Counted from the stretch's first letter, positions 14,965-27,005 are shown. The stretch is 64,000 nucleotides of DNA from Quercus robur (GCF_932294415.1 NC_065545.1:21025357-21089356), one strand, 5' to 3'. Notes: generated from the letters alone by a model not told the origin. Translations and numbers: made by a program.

Positions 14965-15799
14965 GCTTAGGCGAGAAAAAGCATCTGGACTACCTTTTTT
15001 TTTTAGGTTTCTTATGTATTTGGATCCCCAGTATTGCTCTACTGTTGCCTCTTTGAAAAGATTCATTTAATTAGTTGAATTGTTCTTTATGTTAATATTT
15101 ACATACATACCATTCATTTTCCTATAATATATAACATGGGAAATGAGATTTTTTTATTCTCTTTTATGTCTTAAAAATGTGAGATGAGATTTACTTAAAC
15201 CAGATTATGCCTTTGTATGGAAACCAAGAACAACAGGATTCAGTTATATCTTCTTTTGTATGGCTACACTTGTTCTAATCGGCTTTCTATATTAGAAATG
15301 ATTGAGCTACCCTGTTCTCTCCTTAATGAAGTTTTTGTTTTAATTTCAATTGGCGATGTGGAGTTGGTGTGATAGGCCCCAAATTGTTTTGATCAAGATA
15401 TGGCCAATCAATAATTTGGCAAGTTTGTTCTTTTGTCTTCCCTAGTAGGCTTTTTATTCATGACAACGAGAAAAATTGATTTGAAATGGCCAAGTTGTGA
15501 GTTTCTGATGTCCATTAGTTAGCCATATAGGTTGATTAAGTGTATTAAGTACTGTATGAATTCTTATCATGCATCCAAATGGGAAGTTTTAGTTTTGAAG
15601 GTACTTATAAACAAAAATAATTTAGTTTTGAAGGCAAGTGACCTACCCTGCAGTTGTCATCCTGGATAATATATAATTATGTTATCTCATGTTCATACTA
15701 ATAATATCTTTATGTGTCATAATGTTTTTAGCTCTAAACTCTATTTTTTTGGGTAAACATTTTAGTCATAAACCTGCATTCGTTATACTAAGTAACATT
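14965..15799. other. Intergenic, no gene seen
   Basis: The sequence changes character right after the truncated RT. It is AT-rich with no supported gene. A short open stretch at 14965-15055 has no recognisable family. Confidence 0.5.
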
Positions 15800-15870
15800 G
15801 AAATTTACATGAGAATAAATGACTAAAAGGAAGCACAGATTAAAACAAAGTTTCTAATGCTCTTTTTTGG

Positions 15871-15914
<44 letters not shown>

Positions 15915-18120
15915 GGAAGTGGGGGTGGTGAGGGAGGGTGGGAAGTTTGTGTGAGAGACCGCGCCCCGACCCGCTTTTTTAGGATGTTGGGCCAAACCCA
16001 CGTGAATGGGTGGAATCGTGTTATTGCCTCTTAAAATAGAGATTTGACTAATTATATTTTTCCCTTTAGATTAAGGGTTTTACAAAGGAGTCGCCACTTA
16101 TTTAATTATTAGGATAAATAAGAAAACCAAAATTGAAAAATTCCTCATTTTATTAATTTTCAATTGAATTTACATTAATCATAGGAAAATTATATGGCTT
16201 TGGTCCTAGATACAATCAAAGATAAAGTACATAACTTTGCTTTCTAGTTACAATCTATAAATTGAAAATTACAAGGATAAACATTGGTCTATCAACCTTT
16301 GATCTAAGTTCGGAGGCTGTGTTACAAGATAGGAAGGTGTTAGGCACCCACCTTGTCTAGTGAAACCGATCTTTTAGACTATGGTGGCCAACATTCATAT
16401 CATATCATCCAATATGTCAATCAATTTGCATGTTGAATTTAATGTGTGTGCATATGATAAACCCTAATTCAATTTATTAAGCATTGCATATAGATTGAAA
16501 AATAAATTCTAGTGAATGTGTGTAGATGGTGATATCCTAGATTCAAGGATTTGAAAGAATTATGAAACAAACATATTTTTCATGTTTTTTTTATGTGGAT
16601 TTAAGATTGAAACTAGTGTTATGCATGAACATATGATGAACAACCAAGAACATGTGAAGAGCATATAAGAACAATTAAGAACATTTAAACATATTCAAAG
16701 GAATTTAAATGATTACTATCATGCTTTAATCTTAAACTCTCATCATGGCAACATAAAAAACAATTAGAGAAATGGATTATACCTTCATGCAAGATCTATA
16801 TGGTGGAGGAGGAGACTCTTGAGGGAGGTCCTAAGGGTGGAGGAAAAGAAGAGTTAGGAGAGGGAGAGTGAGTCCCACTCAATACCTTGAGTCTCATGAA
16901 AACTAAGATACGACAAGATTACTCAACTTCACTAGAACTTAAGAGAGGAAAAGAGATAGGGGTTTTTTGTGTTTTGCAATAAAGGAGAGGGGGGTTTATA
17001 TAGTAGTGGTAGAGAAAATATGAATGAAATGTCATTTAATGAGGGTTGACAAAGAATCATGAACCTAGACTTTATTTTAGCCTTTGAGGAAATCGGGTAC
17101 ATTAAATTTAGAGATTGGTGGGAGTGAGGAGCAAGCAAAATTCGGTTTTCTCGTAATTATTGTAGCAACTTGTAGAGACAAATTCAAAAAATCATATCTT
17201 CCTCAATTCTAATCGGAATTGTCTCGTTCTTGTACTCAAATTGAAATCTCGGATGTCTACTTTTTGGGAAAATTAACCTCATTCACAGATTCAAAATATT
17301 CTGAGAGATATCAATGAAATAGTGAGTAGAGGTCATTTGTTAGAAAATAATTTCAACACAATTAACATTAATAGGTCCCAAATTAGTTTTCAATTAACAT
17401 TAATAAGCTCCAATCACTTCCATTTTAGACTTAATTAGTTTCAAATTTACCCTAATTAAAAGATAATTGCATAAATTACTCATTGAATAATTAATGTTTA
17501 TCTATCTAATTAATTAGGTGTATGCAACATCACTATAAAATGTAGTCCTAACCAATCGAATTATAACATATCATTAATCTCAAATTGATTATAATTATAA
17601 CCAATTGAAATAAATTGTTCATAATCACATATAATGAGACTCAATTTGTGATAGTGCATCTCGACCAAAACTTGATTTGATGATAACTTTCAATCTGATG
17701 GTCTGATTAAGACTTATGACCAGTCGATTTGATCGTTACAACATCAAGATAATTTTGGTGAAGTGAAATTAAGGATCTAATGACCAGAATCAAGATGCAT
17801 ATTTCCAAAGTGAAATTATCCTTTTACCCTCCATGTGAGGTTAAATGCGGGTTGCAAAATGGGGTGTCAACAGTTTGGTAGTTGTGCCCTTTGCATTACA
17901 TAGCCAACAAAGTTTTTGTTAATGATTAGAATGAGTGTTCTCAAGATGTATATGACCTTTTTTTTCCTTTTTTTATTTTTTAAATGACTTCTCAAGATTC
18001 AAGTGGGTTTCTAAGTGTTTTTATTGTTTGAATATTTTTTTGCTAATGTTAGCTGCAACTTATTCTATTTTTCTTTTTTTTCCAACTATAATGCAGACAA
18101 ATGGTTTTGAATATTTAAAG
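15800..18120 (+). repeat. Tandem duplication copy A, split by an LTR
   Basis: Outside the LTR insert, this copy matches 18121-18495. Shared landmarks are AAATTTACATGAGAAT, GACTAAAAGGAAGCACAGAT, a T/G-rich tract ending GGTGGGAAGTTTG, GTAGTTGTGCC, GAGTGTTCTCAAGATGTA, and a 3' end with ATAATGCAGACA and TTTTGAATATTTAAAGGAAA. The LTR at 15950-17872 interrupts it. Confidence 0.8.
15950..17872 (-). mobile_element. Solo LTR, 1923 bp, minus orientation
   Basis: The target duplication is GTTTG (15945-15949 and 17873-17877). The uninterrupted sibling copy at about 18240 still shows a single GGGAAGTTTGGTAG, so the empty site is visible. Read on the minus strand the element begins TGTTGACACCCCATTTTG and ends GGTCTCTCACA, in TG...CA form. 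A minus-strand TATA box (CTATATAAACCC) lies at about 16994-17005. No gag, pol, primer-binding site or polypurine tract is found inside, so it is a solo LTR, probably left by LTR-LTR recombination. Confidence 0.88.
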
Positions 18121-18495
18121 GAAATTTACATGAGAATGAATGACTAAAAGGAAGCACAGATTAAAATAGAGTTTCTAATGCTCTTTTTTGGGTTTTTTTT
18201 TGGAGGGGGGGGGGGGTGGTGGCGGGGGAGGGTGGGAAGTTTGGTAGTTGTGCCATTTGCATTACATAGCTAACAGAGTTTTTGTTAATGGTTAGAATGA
18301 GTGTTCTCAAGATGTACATGACTTTTCGTTTTTTTTTTTTTTTTTTAATTTCTTTTTAATGACTTCTCAAGAGTCAAGTTGGTTTCTAAGTGTTTTTATT
18401 GTCTAAATTTTTTTTGCTAATGTTAGCTACAACTTATTCTGTTCTTCTTTTTTCTCAGCTATAATGCAGACAGATGATTTTGAATATTTAAAGGA
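18121..18495 (+). repeat. Tandem duplication copy B, intact
   Basis: This is the second copy of the duplicated unit in copy A, with small differences and a longer G-run at about 18205-18216. Its 3' end has a splice-acceptor-like polypyrimidine tract and AG, followed by an exon-like stretch related to 19398-19560 in inverted orientation. Confidence 0.8.
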
Positions 18496-19394
18496 AAGTG
18501 GCCTACTGTCTTGATTGAAATCTTGGAGTATGTGGCTAGTGTTAGTGACCACTTTGTCATCCAACACTAGCATGGAAATGAAGCCTAAAAATCCTGTATT
18601 TTGGAGAATTGAATTAGCAAAAGTCACTTCCTAGATTTGGTTTTCTATTTATATAGACATAGAGGGGATAAAACCCTCAAATGAGGAAATTATATAATTT
18701 TAACCTTCTGTAGTTCTTGCTCTTTTCACAGCAAAACCTTGTATCTTGGAGAACAACTGAATTTATAAATCATGCAAATAGCATGTTGCAAGTGGTAATT
18801 GGCTTATTACAGAAGTTGTGTAAATAATACCTATACCTTTGGCATCACAATCTAATCTTCTATAGATCTTTCTAGTGGCAATTATTTCTCTGTTGAATCT
18901 CATTGAATCTGAAGATGTCACTCAGATAGACTTCCACTAATTAGAATGTTAATTTGTTGAAGGAATTAGCTAGTTTACAAAAAGGTGAATAAAACTTGAA
19001 AATTTTATCAACACATCTAAAAAACCTTTAATCATTTCTTCCATGTAATATAAAACCTGACACAATTCAATATTTAAAGGAACATGAGATTGGTAAATAC
19101 TTAATACAATAATTGAAAAGTTTTTAATTCCATTATTTAATTTGAAATAAAACCTATCACATAGGTTTGGAACCATAATAGGAAAAAAAAAAGTCACAAT
19201 TCTATTTAAAGGTCTCTAATTCAAAATACATTCATTTGAAATAAAACCCGTCACGATATATTGTACAAAAAGAGGATCATAGGATTGGAAATACATTTAA
19301 GTAACCTATCACAATTCTTTCTAAAAGTTCCTAATTAACAATACATCCATATCAAAGTTTCTGGAAGTCTTAATGATTTAGTTGTTCCACCAAA
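18496..19394. other. Intergenic, no gene seen
   Basis: After an exon-like remnant ending near 18620, the sequence is AT-rich with short diverged internal repeats around 19100-19330 (AATAAAACCT, CATAGG, ATCACAATTC). No supported gene. Confidence 0.5.
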
Positions 19395-19690
19395 ATATAG
19401 GATGTTTAGGCTTCATATCCACATTAGCATAGGATGACAGATTGTTCACCAACTTTATCCATATACTCCAAGAACTCAGTCAAGCCAGTAGGGAAGTTTT
19501 CTTTTAAGTATTCAAAACCATCTATCTGCAATTCTGCATCATAGTTGGGAAAAAAGAAAAATAATCATAGCTGGGAAAAAAAATTGAGAATAAGCTGCAA
19601 CCAACATTAGTAGAAAAATCCAGACAATAAAAACACTTGAATCTTGAGAAGTCAACACAAAATGAAGGGTACAACTATACAACAAAGCAA
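19395..19690 (-). pseudogene. Exon-like fragment, inverted relative of 18400-18600
   Basis: The reverse complement of this stretch follows 18400-18600 by eye: a polypyrimidine tract, AG, then an exon-like open stretch. Read on the minus strand it starts QIDGFEYLKENF and continues TGLTEFLEYMDKVGE before a stop. The direct copies at 18095 and 18465 are more decayed (LKESG, then a stop). It looks like an exon fragment of some gene that was copied. I do not recognise the family. Confidence 0.45.
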
Positions 19691-19896
19691 AAGAAATATC
19701 AAACCTCATGGTGAACATTAAGTCATAATGCTTGCTGTCATCTATCTAGTCTTATATATATTCCTTTTAACCATCAATCCTAGTTTGAAATTCTCACCAA
19801 CAGATCTGGAACATCTAGAAAGATTACCAGTTTTTTTTTTTTTTTTTTTAAGTAAACTCTGTCCAAGTGGTATCAAGTATGTCATTAGCACCTGCC

Positions 19897-21268
19897 TGTT
19901 AGGATTGGATTGGTGCCCTTAAATCCTATTGTATGATGCTATGTATAACATTATGTTGTAATTAATAAAGTTGTTTTATTATTATCTAAAATAATGGTAA
20001 CATGAATATTTGGACATTATCATATAGTCCATGAGATACATAGTATGTGATTTAGTCACAGAAAATATAAATCACAAGTTCTTTGTGAATTCAGAATTTT
20101 AATTCGTAGTCAATGATGAAATTGGGCATTTCATTTGCGAAGATTATAACATAACAATAAGATGATTTGTCTTGATCATGGAAGTGGAGACTTCTAGTTG
20201 ATATGTTTTAAGAGTTAAGACATATTGAATTGGACCGCTGTGAGATTTATTATTCTCTTAACGACAGTCAAATGAATAATAAATCTCACGACTTTTATTT
20301 ACATCAACTCTTAATCCTGAGAGAATAATGAACCTAATTATGAAGTGTAGGTTGCTTTGATATATCAGGAGTGAGATCTAAAGTCACGTTCAAAACCTCA
20401 GTATGTTGGGCAACCACATTTAGTATTGATAGAATATATATTCTCAAGATAGAATTTATAATCTCTTAACGGAGATATACAATATTCTCTTGAGATAATT
20501 TTAATGAGTTTGGTTATTTAGAATGTTAGGTCTAACTACTTTAGTAAGGAGTTACTAAAGTATATATTTATAAAATTGGATTTCATAAATATATGATGAA
20601 TAACTTAAAAGATTAAATCGGGTACTCAAGAATTAAGATGTAGTGATCTTCAAAGTGGCAGTCAACCTACATAACTTTGAATTACTAGGAATATTTTATG
20701 AAGGGCTTGCATGTATAATAAAGTCTTGAGATATAATTTATTAATAAGGTCTAGAGTGAAATTATATTTATATAGTAGTATTAAATATAATTAATGGTAA
20801 CTTTGGACTTGTCAAGAGTTGACAAAAAAGTCCAAGGCCCATTGGAGCTAGTGTCTTATTTGTTCCATTTTGATTCCACTCCAAGCCACATACTAAAACT
20901 TAATTGGAATGACTCAATAGGTTAGCCTAATTAGATAATCAGTTATAAGGAAAGAAATATACAGAATTTTGTGTGAGAATGAAATGGTTTGTATGTGAGT
21001 GTAGGACACTTTTATTCTTCTTTGAACACACACATATAAACTGATTAAGAGACCATACTTCTTGGGCACAAGTGAAATTGGAGTGAAGATTAAAAGTGTT
21101 CCAAGTACTTCTAATCTTTGGTATTGAATTTCACCACACCAATGTACACTTTCTTGTTTTTATATTCTGAAATTTAAATAGTACATGTTATCAATTGCAA
21201 ATGAAGTAGATCCGTTAATTTTTTGCTGCGTTGTTTTATATGCGATACAAACGTGTATTTTTCCAACA
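19897..21268 (+). mobile_element. Copia-type solo LTR, 1372 bp
   Basis: It starts TGTTAGGATTGG and ends TTTTTCCAACA, the usual TG...CA form of copia LTRs, with an AATAAAG-like signal region early and a TA-rich body. The flanks are CTGCC (19892-19896) and ATGCC (21269-21273), a five-base duplication with one mismatch. The right flank is not a primer-binding site, so this is a solo LTR rather than a 5' LTR. No coding frame is seen inside. Confidence 0.72.
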
Positions 21269-21273
21269 ATGCC

Positions 21274-22626
21274 AATGTACTTCAAATTCTGTTATGACTT
21301 TAGCTTGTAAAAATTGTAATTTTTTTTATTAGCATATCTTTTGACTGAACTGAAATTTGAGCACAATGGGATTGACCATAAGTTTATTGCTTTGAAATTA
21401 AACAAGAATCAGCAATTGGTTAATTTCTTTAATTTTTTTCTACCTCATAGGGAAAATTAGTAACATTAGTAACATCATTTTAATCCTTATGCACTTCTAT
21501 TATATACAACCCTCACTCTAATTGCTTCTTAAAAATACTACTCCAAACGAAAGTCTATAAGTTCTCTTTGAATTTTCTAAATTAGTAGTATAAATAAGGA
21601 AGTAATTATTTAAATTTTTTATAAAAAGTAGAGAGAAGTCCTAAATCTTATTCTCATCATTCTAGTTCTTGTCTTTTACTGTGAAAAATCCTATTCTCCT
21701 TCATATCACTGAAGAAACACAATCAGATGGGTTTGAACCTACCACTTAAGATTTAAGAATCCAATCAAAACCTACTTAAGATTTATAATTTTTCTGAAAA
21801 AAATGAAGAAAAGTTGACCACGTTCATATTCAATCCATCTCCCTCCCATTGAACCTACCACTTAAGATTTAAGAATCCAATAAGAAAAACAGCAAAACCC
21901 ATACCAAATCAACAAAACCCATACAAAATCAAGTGATTAACGTCCAAAAAAACTCAATCCCATTGATATTTCAAAATTAAAAATAGGGGAAAACCACCAA
22001 ATCATGAGAAACACAAACCTTGAGATTGTGACACTAGACTAACGGCGGATTCGGCATCTATTTCAGGCACTAAAAACAACTTTGGCGATCACTGTGGTGG
22101 AATGAAGCTCCGTTGTGGGAAGGAGGAGGAGAGTCTGCGCTTGGTTTGCCATTTGGAGAAGAACCTTTGAACGTGTTTGTGGAATATTTGGGGTTTTAAT
22201 TGGGTTATAATTACATGTAATAAGGTGTATTGAGTTTAAATTTGTTGGCTGATGTGTCTTCTCATGATTGGCTGATTGGCTGCGTAAAAGATGTCTTTTA
22301 CGCCAGTTTTGGACCTAACTTATTCTCTTAAAACAATATATCATTTTTACATGGATTAATCATTAACACTGTTTTTTTTATTAAGCTAAAATACAATGTT
22401 TAAATTCTAGTCTATGAACTATTTTTGTTTAAAAAGTTTAAAATAATCATTTGGAGTAATTAACAAATTAAAAGTGATCTTTTATTCCATTAAAAAAATG
22501 TTTTTTTTTTTTTTTGCTGAATAAATAAAACATGATCTTTTAGAAAACAGCCCTCAATTTATTGGGAACCGCATGCCCAACGAAACATCATTGTTATATG
22601 ATATGTTAGTTTTTAGTTTTATTAGT

Positions 22627-22671
<45 letters not shown>

Positions 22672-23111
22672 ACTTTAAACTTTAGGGGTTATAATCACTT
22701 GTGGAGTGGACCAAAGTTTATGGACTAATAACCCTTTTTACCATTTTGGCATCAATTATAATATGTTCTCGTTAAATTTTTTTTTTTTTTACTATATTTA
22801 TAAATAAAGAAAACAATTTTTTTTTTTTTGGTTTGAGAAACAATAAATGATAACAATGTTTAAACTTTCAACCCAAGGAATATATTAGGAAATTTTTTTA
22901 GAAATTTTTTTTTTTTATAAAAAAAGAAAAAAAAATTAATTTGTTTAACAACTTTATATATATATATATATTATAAAAATTGTATTAAAACTAGTTTAAA
23001 ATAAGCTATTAACAAACTCTATATAAATATTTTTATATATATATTTTTTGTATGTTCTAATAAATATTACTATTATCTAAAAAAAATAAGAATATTTATG
23101 TCACATTGATT
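21274..23111. other. AT-rich intergenic region
   Basis: No gene is supported. A 31-bp direct repeat starting GAACCTACCACTTAAG lies near 21735 and 21850. Poly-A of about 40 bp spans about 22629-22669, T-runs occur at 22501-22515, and a TA microsatellite lies at about 22957-22972. Confidence 0.55.
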
Positions 23112-23116
23112 ATGTG

Positions 23117-23752
23117 TGATAGTGTTCGAAATCAGTAAGGTAGAATGGCCTGGCTTCGGTGGGCTGTTCAAGCAGTTGATGGCCTGCAAGGAAGAGAATG
23201 CGATCAAAAGAGGAGACCGGAGAAGACCGGTCGAACCCCCTCCGATGGAGAAGTTAGATTTGTAGAAGAATAAATTCCAAGTGTTTTGGAAATGTGTCTG
23301 AGAGAAAAGCCTTACCTTTGTCGGGTCCAGACCGGTCTCTTATATAGGGAGCTTGGGGCGGTTATTTGTTCGATAACCTCCCCAGGTTTTGTGGAATCCA
23401 ACAACTCCGGAGTAAACTCCCTCAACGGATATAAAATGGTAACTGCTAAATGGAAGTTAACTTATTCGAAGGGTTTGTCGAGATAGTTGAGGGTTGCTGA
23501 AAGTCTAAGTGTTGAGGTTTCGTTCGTCTGGTGTAGGGTAGTTTAGTCGTCCAAGGATATTTGACGACTTCTCATGGACGAACCTCATGGACGATCTTGT
23601 CGTCCATGGGAGACTTAAACTTATGGAGTGGTGCTATTATTTAATGGACGTCTCTCCTTCTTCTGGGTTGACTCTTGGATCAACCTGCGCTGTAGGCTCT
23701 GGACGAACCCTTTGGACGAGCTGGAGATGGATTATTTTCCGCTTCTCTATCA
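23117..23752 (-). repeat. Left LTR of element 2, inverted
   Basis: This is the reverse complement of the right LTR at 30078-30726, ending TCTCTATCA at 23752. Its outer end is the U5 end of the LTR, not the U3 end expected at the left of a normal element. It is 13 bp shorter than its partner because one copy of a short CATGAGGTTCGTC-type repeat is missing. Confidence 0.85.
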
Positions 23753-23820
23753 GTTGCCCCTTTGTTCAAAGGGTCGTCCAAGACATCGTTGTGATTTTGG
23801 CTAAATTTCACTTTTTCGTA

Positions 23821-24102
23821 CGCCACGTGTCGCGAAACTGTTGGTTGGCCAATCCTGTCGATCTCGTTTCCCAAAAGAATCGCCACGTGTCTGTCTCTGA
23901 GTGGCGAACGTCGTTTCGTTGACCCTGTTGCTGGGGCCTATAAATAGTACATTCTCTTTCATGCCCCTCACTTTTTTCCTCATTCTCTCTTCTGCCAATT
24001 CGTCCAAGATTCTCGTCTAGCTCTCGTCCTAGTTTCATCAGGTATTTCCTCTTTTCTTTTTTTGTTTTTAGGCTCTCATTTTAAGTCTTCTACATTCCAA
24101 AC
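23821..24102 (+). promoter_or_regulatory. Duplicate antisense-gene promoter, left arm
   Basis: CGCCACGTGTC occurs at 23821 and again at 23881 (G-box/ABRE core ACGTG), exactly 60 bp apart. A TATA box, TATAAATA, lies at 23939-23946. A leader follows with a possible 5'-UTR intron (CATCAG|GTATTT to TTTTTAG|GCTC) before the ATG at 24103. This is the mirror copy of the promoter at 29884-30010. Here it drives into the truncated antisense gene and the pol remnant. Confidence 0.65.
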
Positions 24103-24168
24103 ATGTCTTCATCGTCTAGTTTAGAGAGAGAGATAGACGACTACCTGGACGGCTCTGAGAGTGAGGGT
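24103..24168 (+). pseudogene. First codons of antisense gene, left arm
   Basis: The 22 codons starting MSSSSSLEREIDDYLDGS are the inverted duplicate of the start of the gene at 29727. At about 24168 they run into RNase H sequence in a different frame, and the fused frame stops after about 23 more codons. It marks the rearrangement junction. Confidence 0.85.
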
Positions 24169-26254
24169 GTCCCCACATGCCGTAAGTTCAGCTTTAATCA
24201 GAGAAGAAGGGAAAATACAAAAGCCGGTGTACTACACTAGCCGGGCACTCAGAGGAGCAGAGGGAAGATATCCGTTAATGGAGAAATTGGCTTTCGCACT
24301 AATAACGGCTTCTAGGAAGTTAAGACATTACTTCCAAGTTCATATCATTAATGTCATGACGGACCATCCGCTTAAGAAGGCAATGAACAAGCTGGAAGCC
24401 GCAGGACGACTCGTTCAGTGGGCAGTTGAACTTAGTGAATTCGACATTCGGTATCAACCGAGAAGTGCAATAAAGGCTCAAGCCTTGGCAGATTTCATTG
24501 CGGAGTTCACTCCATGTTATGAAGACCTGGGGGAAGGCGAGTACAACAACAAATGGGTCGTCCATGTTGATGGATCGTCTACATTATATGCTGGAGGAAT
24601 AGGAGTTGTTTTGCAGTCGCCAGAAGGGGACAAATTGAAATACAAGGCCCGTCTGCAATACCAGACTACTAACAATGAAGCGGAGTATGAAGCCCTTTTA
24701 AAGGGGTTGGAACTGGCCAAGTCCGTGGAAGCAGACTCAATACTTGTCCTGGGAGATTCTCAACTGGTCATAGGCCAAGTCAATGGGACATGTGAAGCCA
24801 AGGAAGACAGAATGAAGAAATATTTAAGGAAGGTAGTACGCCTTGTGAAGAAATTCAAAAAAGCAGATTTTATTCAAATCTCAAGGGAAGAGAATGTGGA
24901 GGCAGATACTCTGGCGAAGGAAGCATCTGCGAATGAGGCCTTGGACGAGATGAATGATGTACACTACATGCCGAACATAGACCTTCCAGAACTGATGCAG
25001 ATAGAGGGAGAAGGAAATTGGATGACCTCGATAGTGGCATACTTAAAGGACGGAAGGCTTCCAGAAGAGAAGGACGAAGCTAGGAAGCTCAGGGTCAAGT
25101 CAGCCAGGTATGTGCTTATGGACGAGGTGTTGTATAAGAGAGGTTTTTCCCAGCCTCTCTTAAGATGTTTGGCTCCGGACGAGGCCAATTACATGTTGAG
25201 GGAGGTTCACGAAGGAGCATGCGGGAACCATTCGGGAGCCAGATCACTCGTCCATAAAGTCATCCGAAGTGGATTCTATTGGCCAACCATCCAAACTGAC
25301 GCTAAAGCATATGTCAAAGTCTGTGATCAATGCCAACGCTTTAGCAACATTCCCAGACAGCCAGCAGAATATCTCACACCAATGATGGCCCCTTGGCCTT
25401 TCGCACAATGGGGACTAGATATTTTGGGGCCCTTTCCGACTGGAACTCGGCAAATGAAGTTTCTGGTGGTGGGAATAGATTACTTCACAAAATGGGTGGA
25501 AGCCGAACCCTTAGCCAAAATTACACAGCAGAATGTCAAGAACTTCGTTTGGAAGAACATTGTATACAGATTCGGAGTACCTAGAGTACTAGTGTCTGAC
25601 AATGGACGACAGTTTGACAACACACCCTTCAGGGATTTTTGTGAACAACTTGGAATGAAGAACCATTACTCCTCACCCTCCCACCCACAGGCCAATGGCC
25701 AGGCAGAAGTAGCGAACCGATCCTTGCTGAAGATCATCAAGACTCGGCTCGAAGGGGCAAAGGGGATATGGCCGGATGAATTACCAGGTGTTTTATGGGC
25801 TTATAGAACGACAGCGAGAACTCCAACAGGAGAAACTCCTTTTAAGCTAGCCTACGGAAGCGAGGCAGTTATACCAGCAGAAGTACACATGACGAGCCAC
25901 AGGGTTAGGAAGTACCAAACTGAAGAAAATGACGAACAGCTCCGTCTTAACCTTGACCTTAGGGACGAGGTCAGGATGGATGCAGAACAAAGGACAGCAA
26001 GGTACAAAAATCTCATGGCAAGACAGTATGATGCTATGGTAAAGCCTAGGCGTTTCAACATTGGAGATCTCGTCTTGAAGAGGGTTACCTTGGCAACAAG
26101 AAACCCAGCCTACGGGAAACTTGGCCCAAATTGGGAAGGACCTTATAGGGTTATCAACTGCAAAAGGCAAGGATCCTACTATTTGGAAGCTTTGGATGGG
26201 CGGAGGCTGGAACACCCTTGGAATGTTGAGCACCTCAGGAAGTACCATCAATAA
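24161..26254 (+). CDS. pol: Pol remnant: RNase H, second RNase H, integrase
   Basis: The frame is open for 697 codons, of which the first two come from the foreign arm. Residues 3-115 are the RT-linked RNase H end (SSALIREEGKIQKPVYYTS, MTDHPLKK). Residues 132-255 are the second, archaeal-like RNase H that marks the Tat lineage (HVDGSS at 135-140, D199 in LGDSQ, D249 in VEADTLAKE). Integrase follows: an HHCC zinc finger (H350, H357, C388, C391), a DDE core (D420 in GLDILGPF, D480 in VSDNG, E516 in NGQAE) and a C-terminal domain ending NVEHLRKYHQ. All catalytic integrase residues look present. The protein lacks gag, protease and the RT palm, and has no normal start, so this copy is not autonomous. 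Its frame does not match the upstream ATG at 24103. Confidence 0.9.
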   Translation: MRVSPHAVSSALIREEGKIQKPVYYTSRALRGAEGRYPLMEKLAFALITASRKLRHYFQVHIINVMTDHPLKKAMNKLEAAGRLVQWAVELSEFDIRYQPRSAIKAQALADFIAEFTPCYEDLGEGEYNNKWVVHVDGSSTLYAGGIGVVLQSPEGDKLKYKARLQYQTTNNEAEYEALLKGLELAKSVEADSILVLGDSQLVIGQVNGTCEAKEDRMKKYLRKVVRLVKKFKKADFIQISREENVEADTLAKEASANEALDEMNDVHYMPNIDLPELMQIEGEGNWMTSIVAYLKDGRLPEEKDEARKLRVKSARYVLMDEVLYKRGFSQPLLRCLAPDEANYMLREVHEGACGNHSGARSLVHKVIRSGFYWPTIQTDAKAYVKVCDQCQRFSNIPRQPAEYLTPMMAPWPFAQWGLDILGPFPTGTRQMKFLVVGIDYFTKWVEAEPLAKITQQNVKNFVWKNIVYRFGVPRVLVSDNGRQFDNTPFRDFCEQLGMKNHYSSPSHPQANGQAEVANRSLLKIIKTRLEGAKGIWPDELPGVLWAYRTTARTPTGETPFKLAYGSEAVIPAEVHMTSHRVRKYQTEENDEQLRLNLDLRDEVRMDAEQRTARYKNLMARQYDAMVKPRRFNIGDLVLKRVTLATRNPAYGKLGPNWEGPYRVINCKRQGSYYLEALDGRRLEHPWNVEHLRKYHQ

Positions 26255-26640
26255 GTGCTGACTCTTCACCGATGTCCTTGGACGAGATGTATGGACGAGA
26301 AGAAGTATTTTACTACTGTTAAGTGTTTTTAAGTATTTTAATAATCCCTTAGAAAGTACATTAGTGTTTTCACTTTTGTGCTATTCATGGACGAATTGGT
26401 TTGTATTTTTAAATTCAATAAGGCACTAGCTAATAAGCATGTGCCATGCCTGTGGACGAATGATTACATAAGTTTGGGTTTTCAAATATATATATATTGT
26501 TTTCAAATATATTATTGGAATCCTTATATGTTCATTCAGATTGATCCGCAAAAAGAAATCAAGCATGGACGAATGAAATCCTTGGACGCAAGGATATATC
26601 GTCCATAAACCTTTCTCCAAAGGAAAGATGAAAAGGTACA

Positions 26641-27005
26641 TCCGTCCAGAACATGGGACGAGGTGAAACCTAACCTGAAAGTGAAACTAAGTTTCATCCG
26701 TCCAGAACATAGGACGAGATGAAACCCAAGCTAAAATACGGAGGTTCATCCGTCCAGAACATAGGACGAAGATGAAACCCAAGCTAAATAAGCAAGTTTC
26801 ATCCGTCCAGAACATAGGACGAGATGAAACCCAAACTAAAATACAAAAGTCCATCCGTCCAGAACACAGGGCGAGATGAAACCCAAGCGAAAAATAAAGC
26901 ATGATTCATCCGTCCAGAACATGGGACGAGATGAAATGGGCATACTCGTCTAGACCCCAAGACGAGATGAATTCCCAAAAGTATTCGACCGAAACGCAGA
27001 CGAGC
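26641..27005. repeat. Tandem array with CGTCC/GGACG pairs, element 2
   Basis: Six units begin TCCGTCCAGAAC at 26641, 26697, 26749, 26802, 26854 and 26909 (spacing 52-56 bp), then decay to about 27005. Most units hold an inverted pair, CGTCC then about 8 bases then GGACG, that could form a small hairpin or a paired protein site. A longer pair, CTCGTCCA/TGGACGAG, lies at 27368-27389. The array lies between integrase and the antisense gene. Confidence 0.9.

Noticed and set aside
25847-26269. A 140-codon minus-strand frame opposite integrase
   Set aside because: It is the complement of the integrase C-terminal coding region; only the plus-strand frame has integrase motifs.
26641-27005. CRISPR-like array
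   Set aside because: Units are whole-length similar with no unique spacers, in a plant retroelement. It is a minisatellite.
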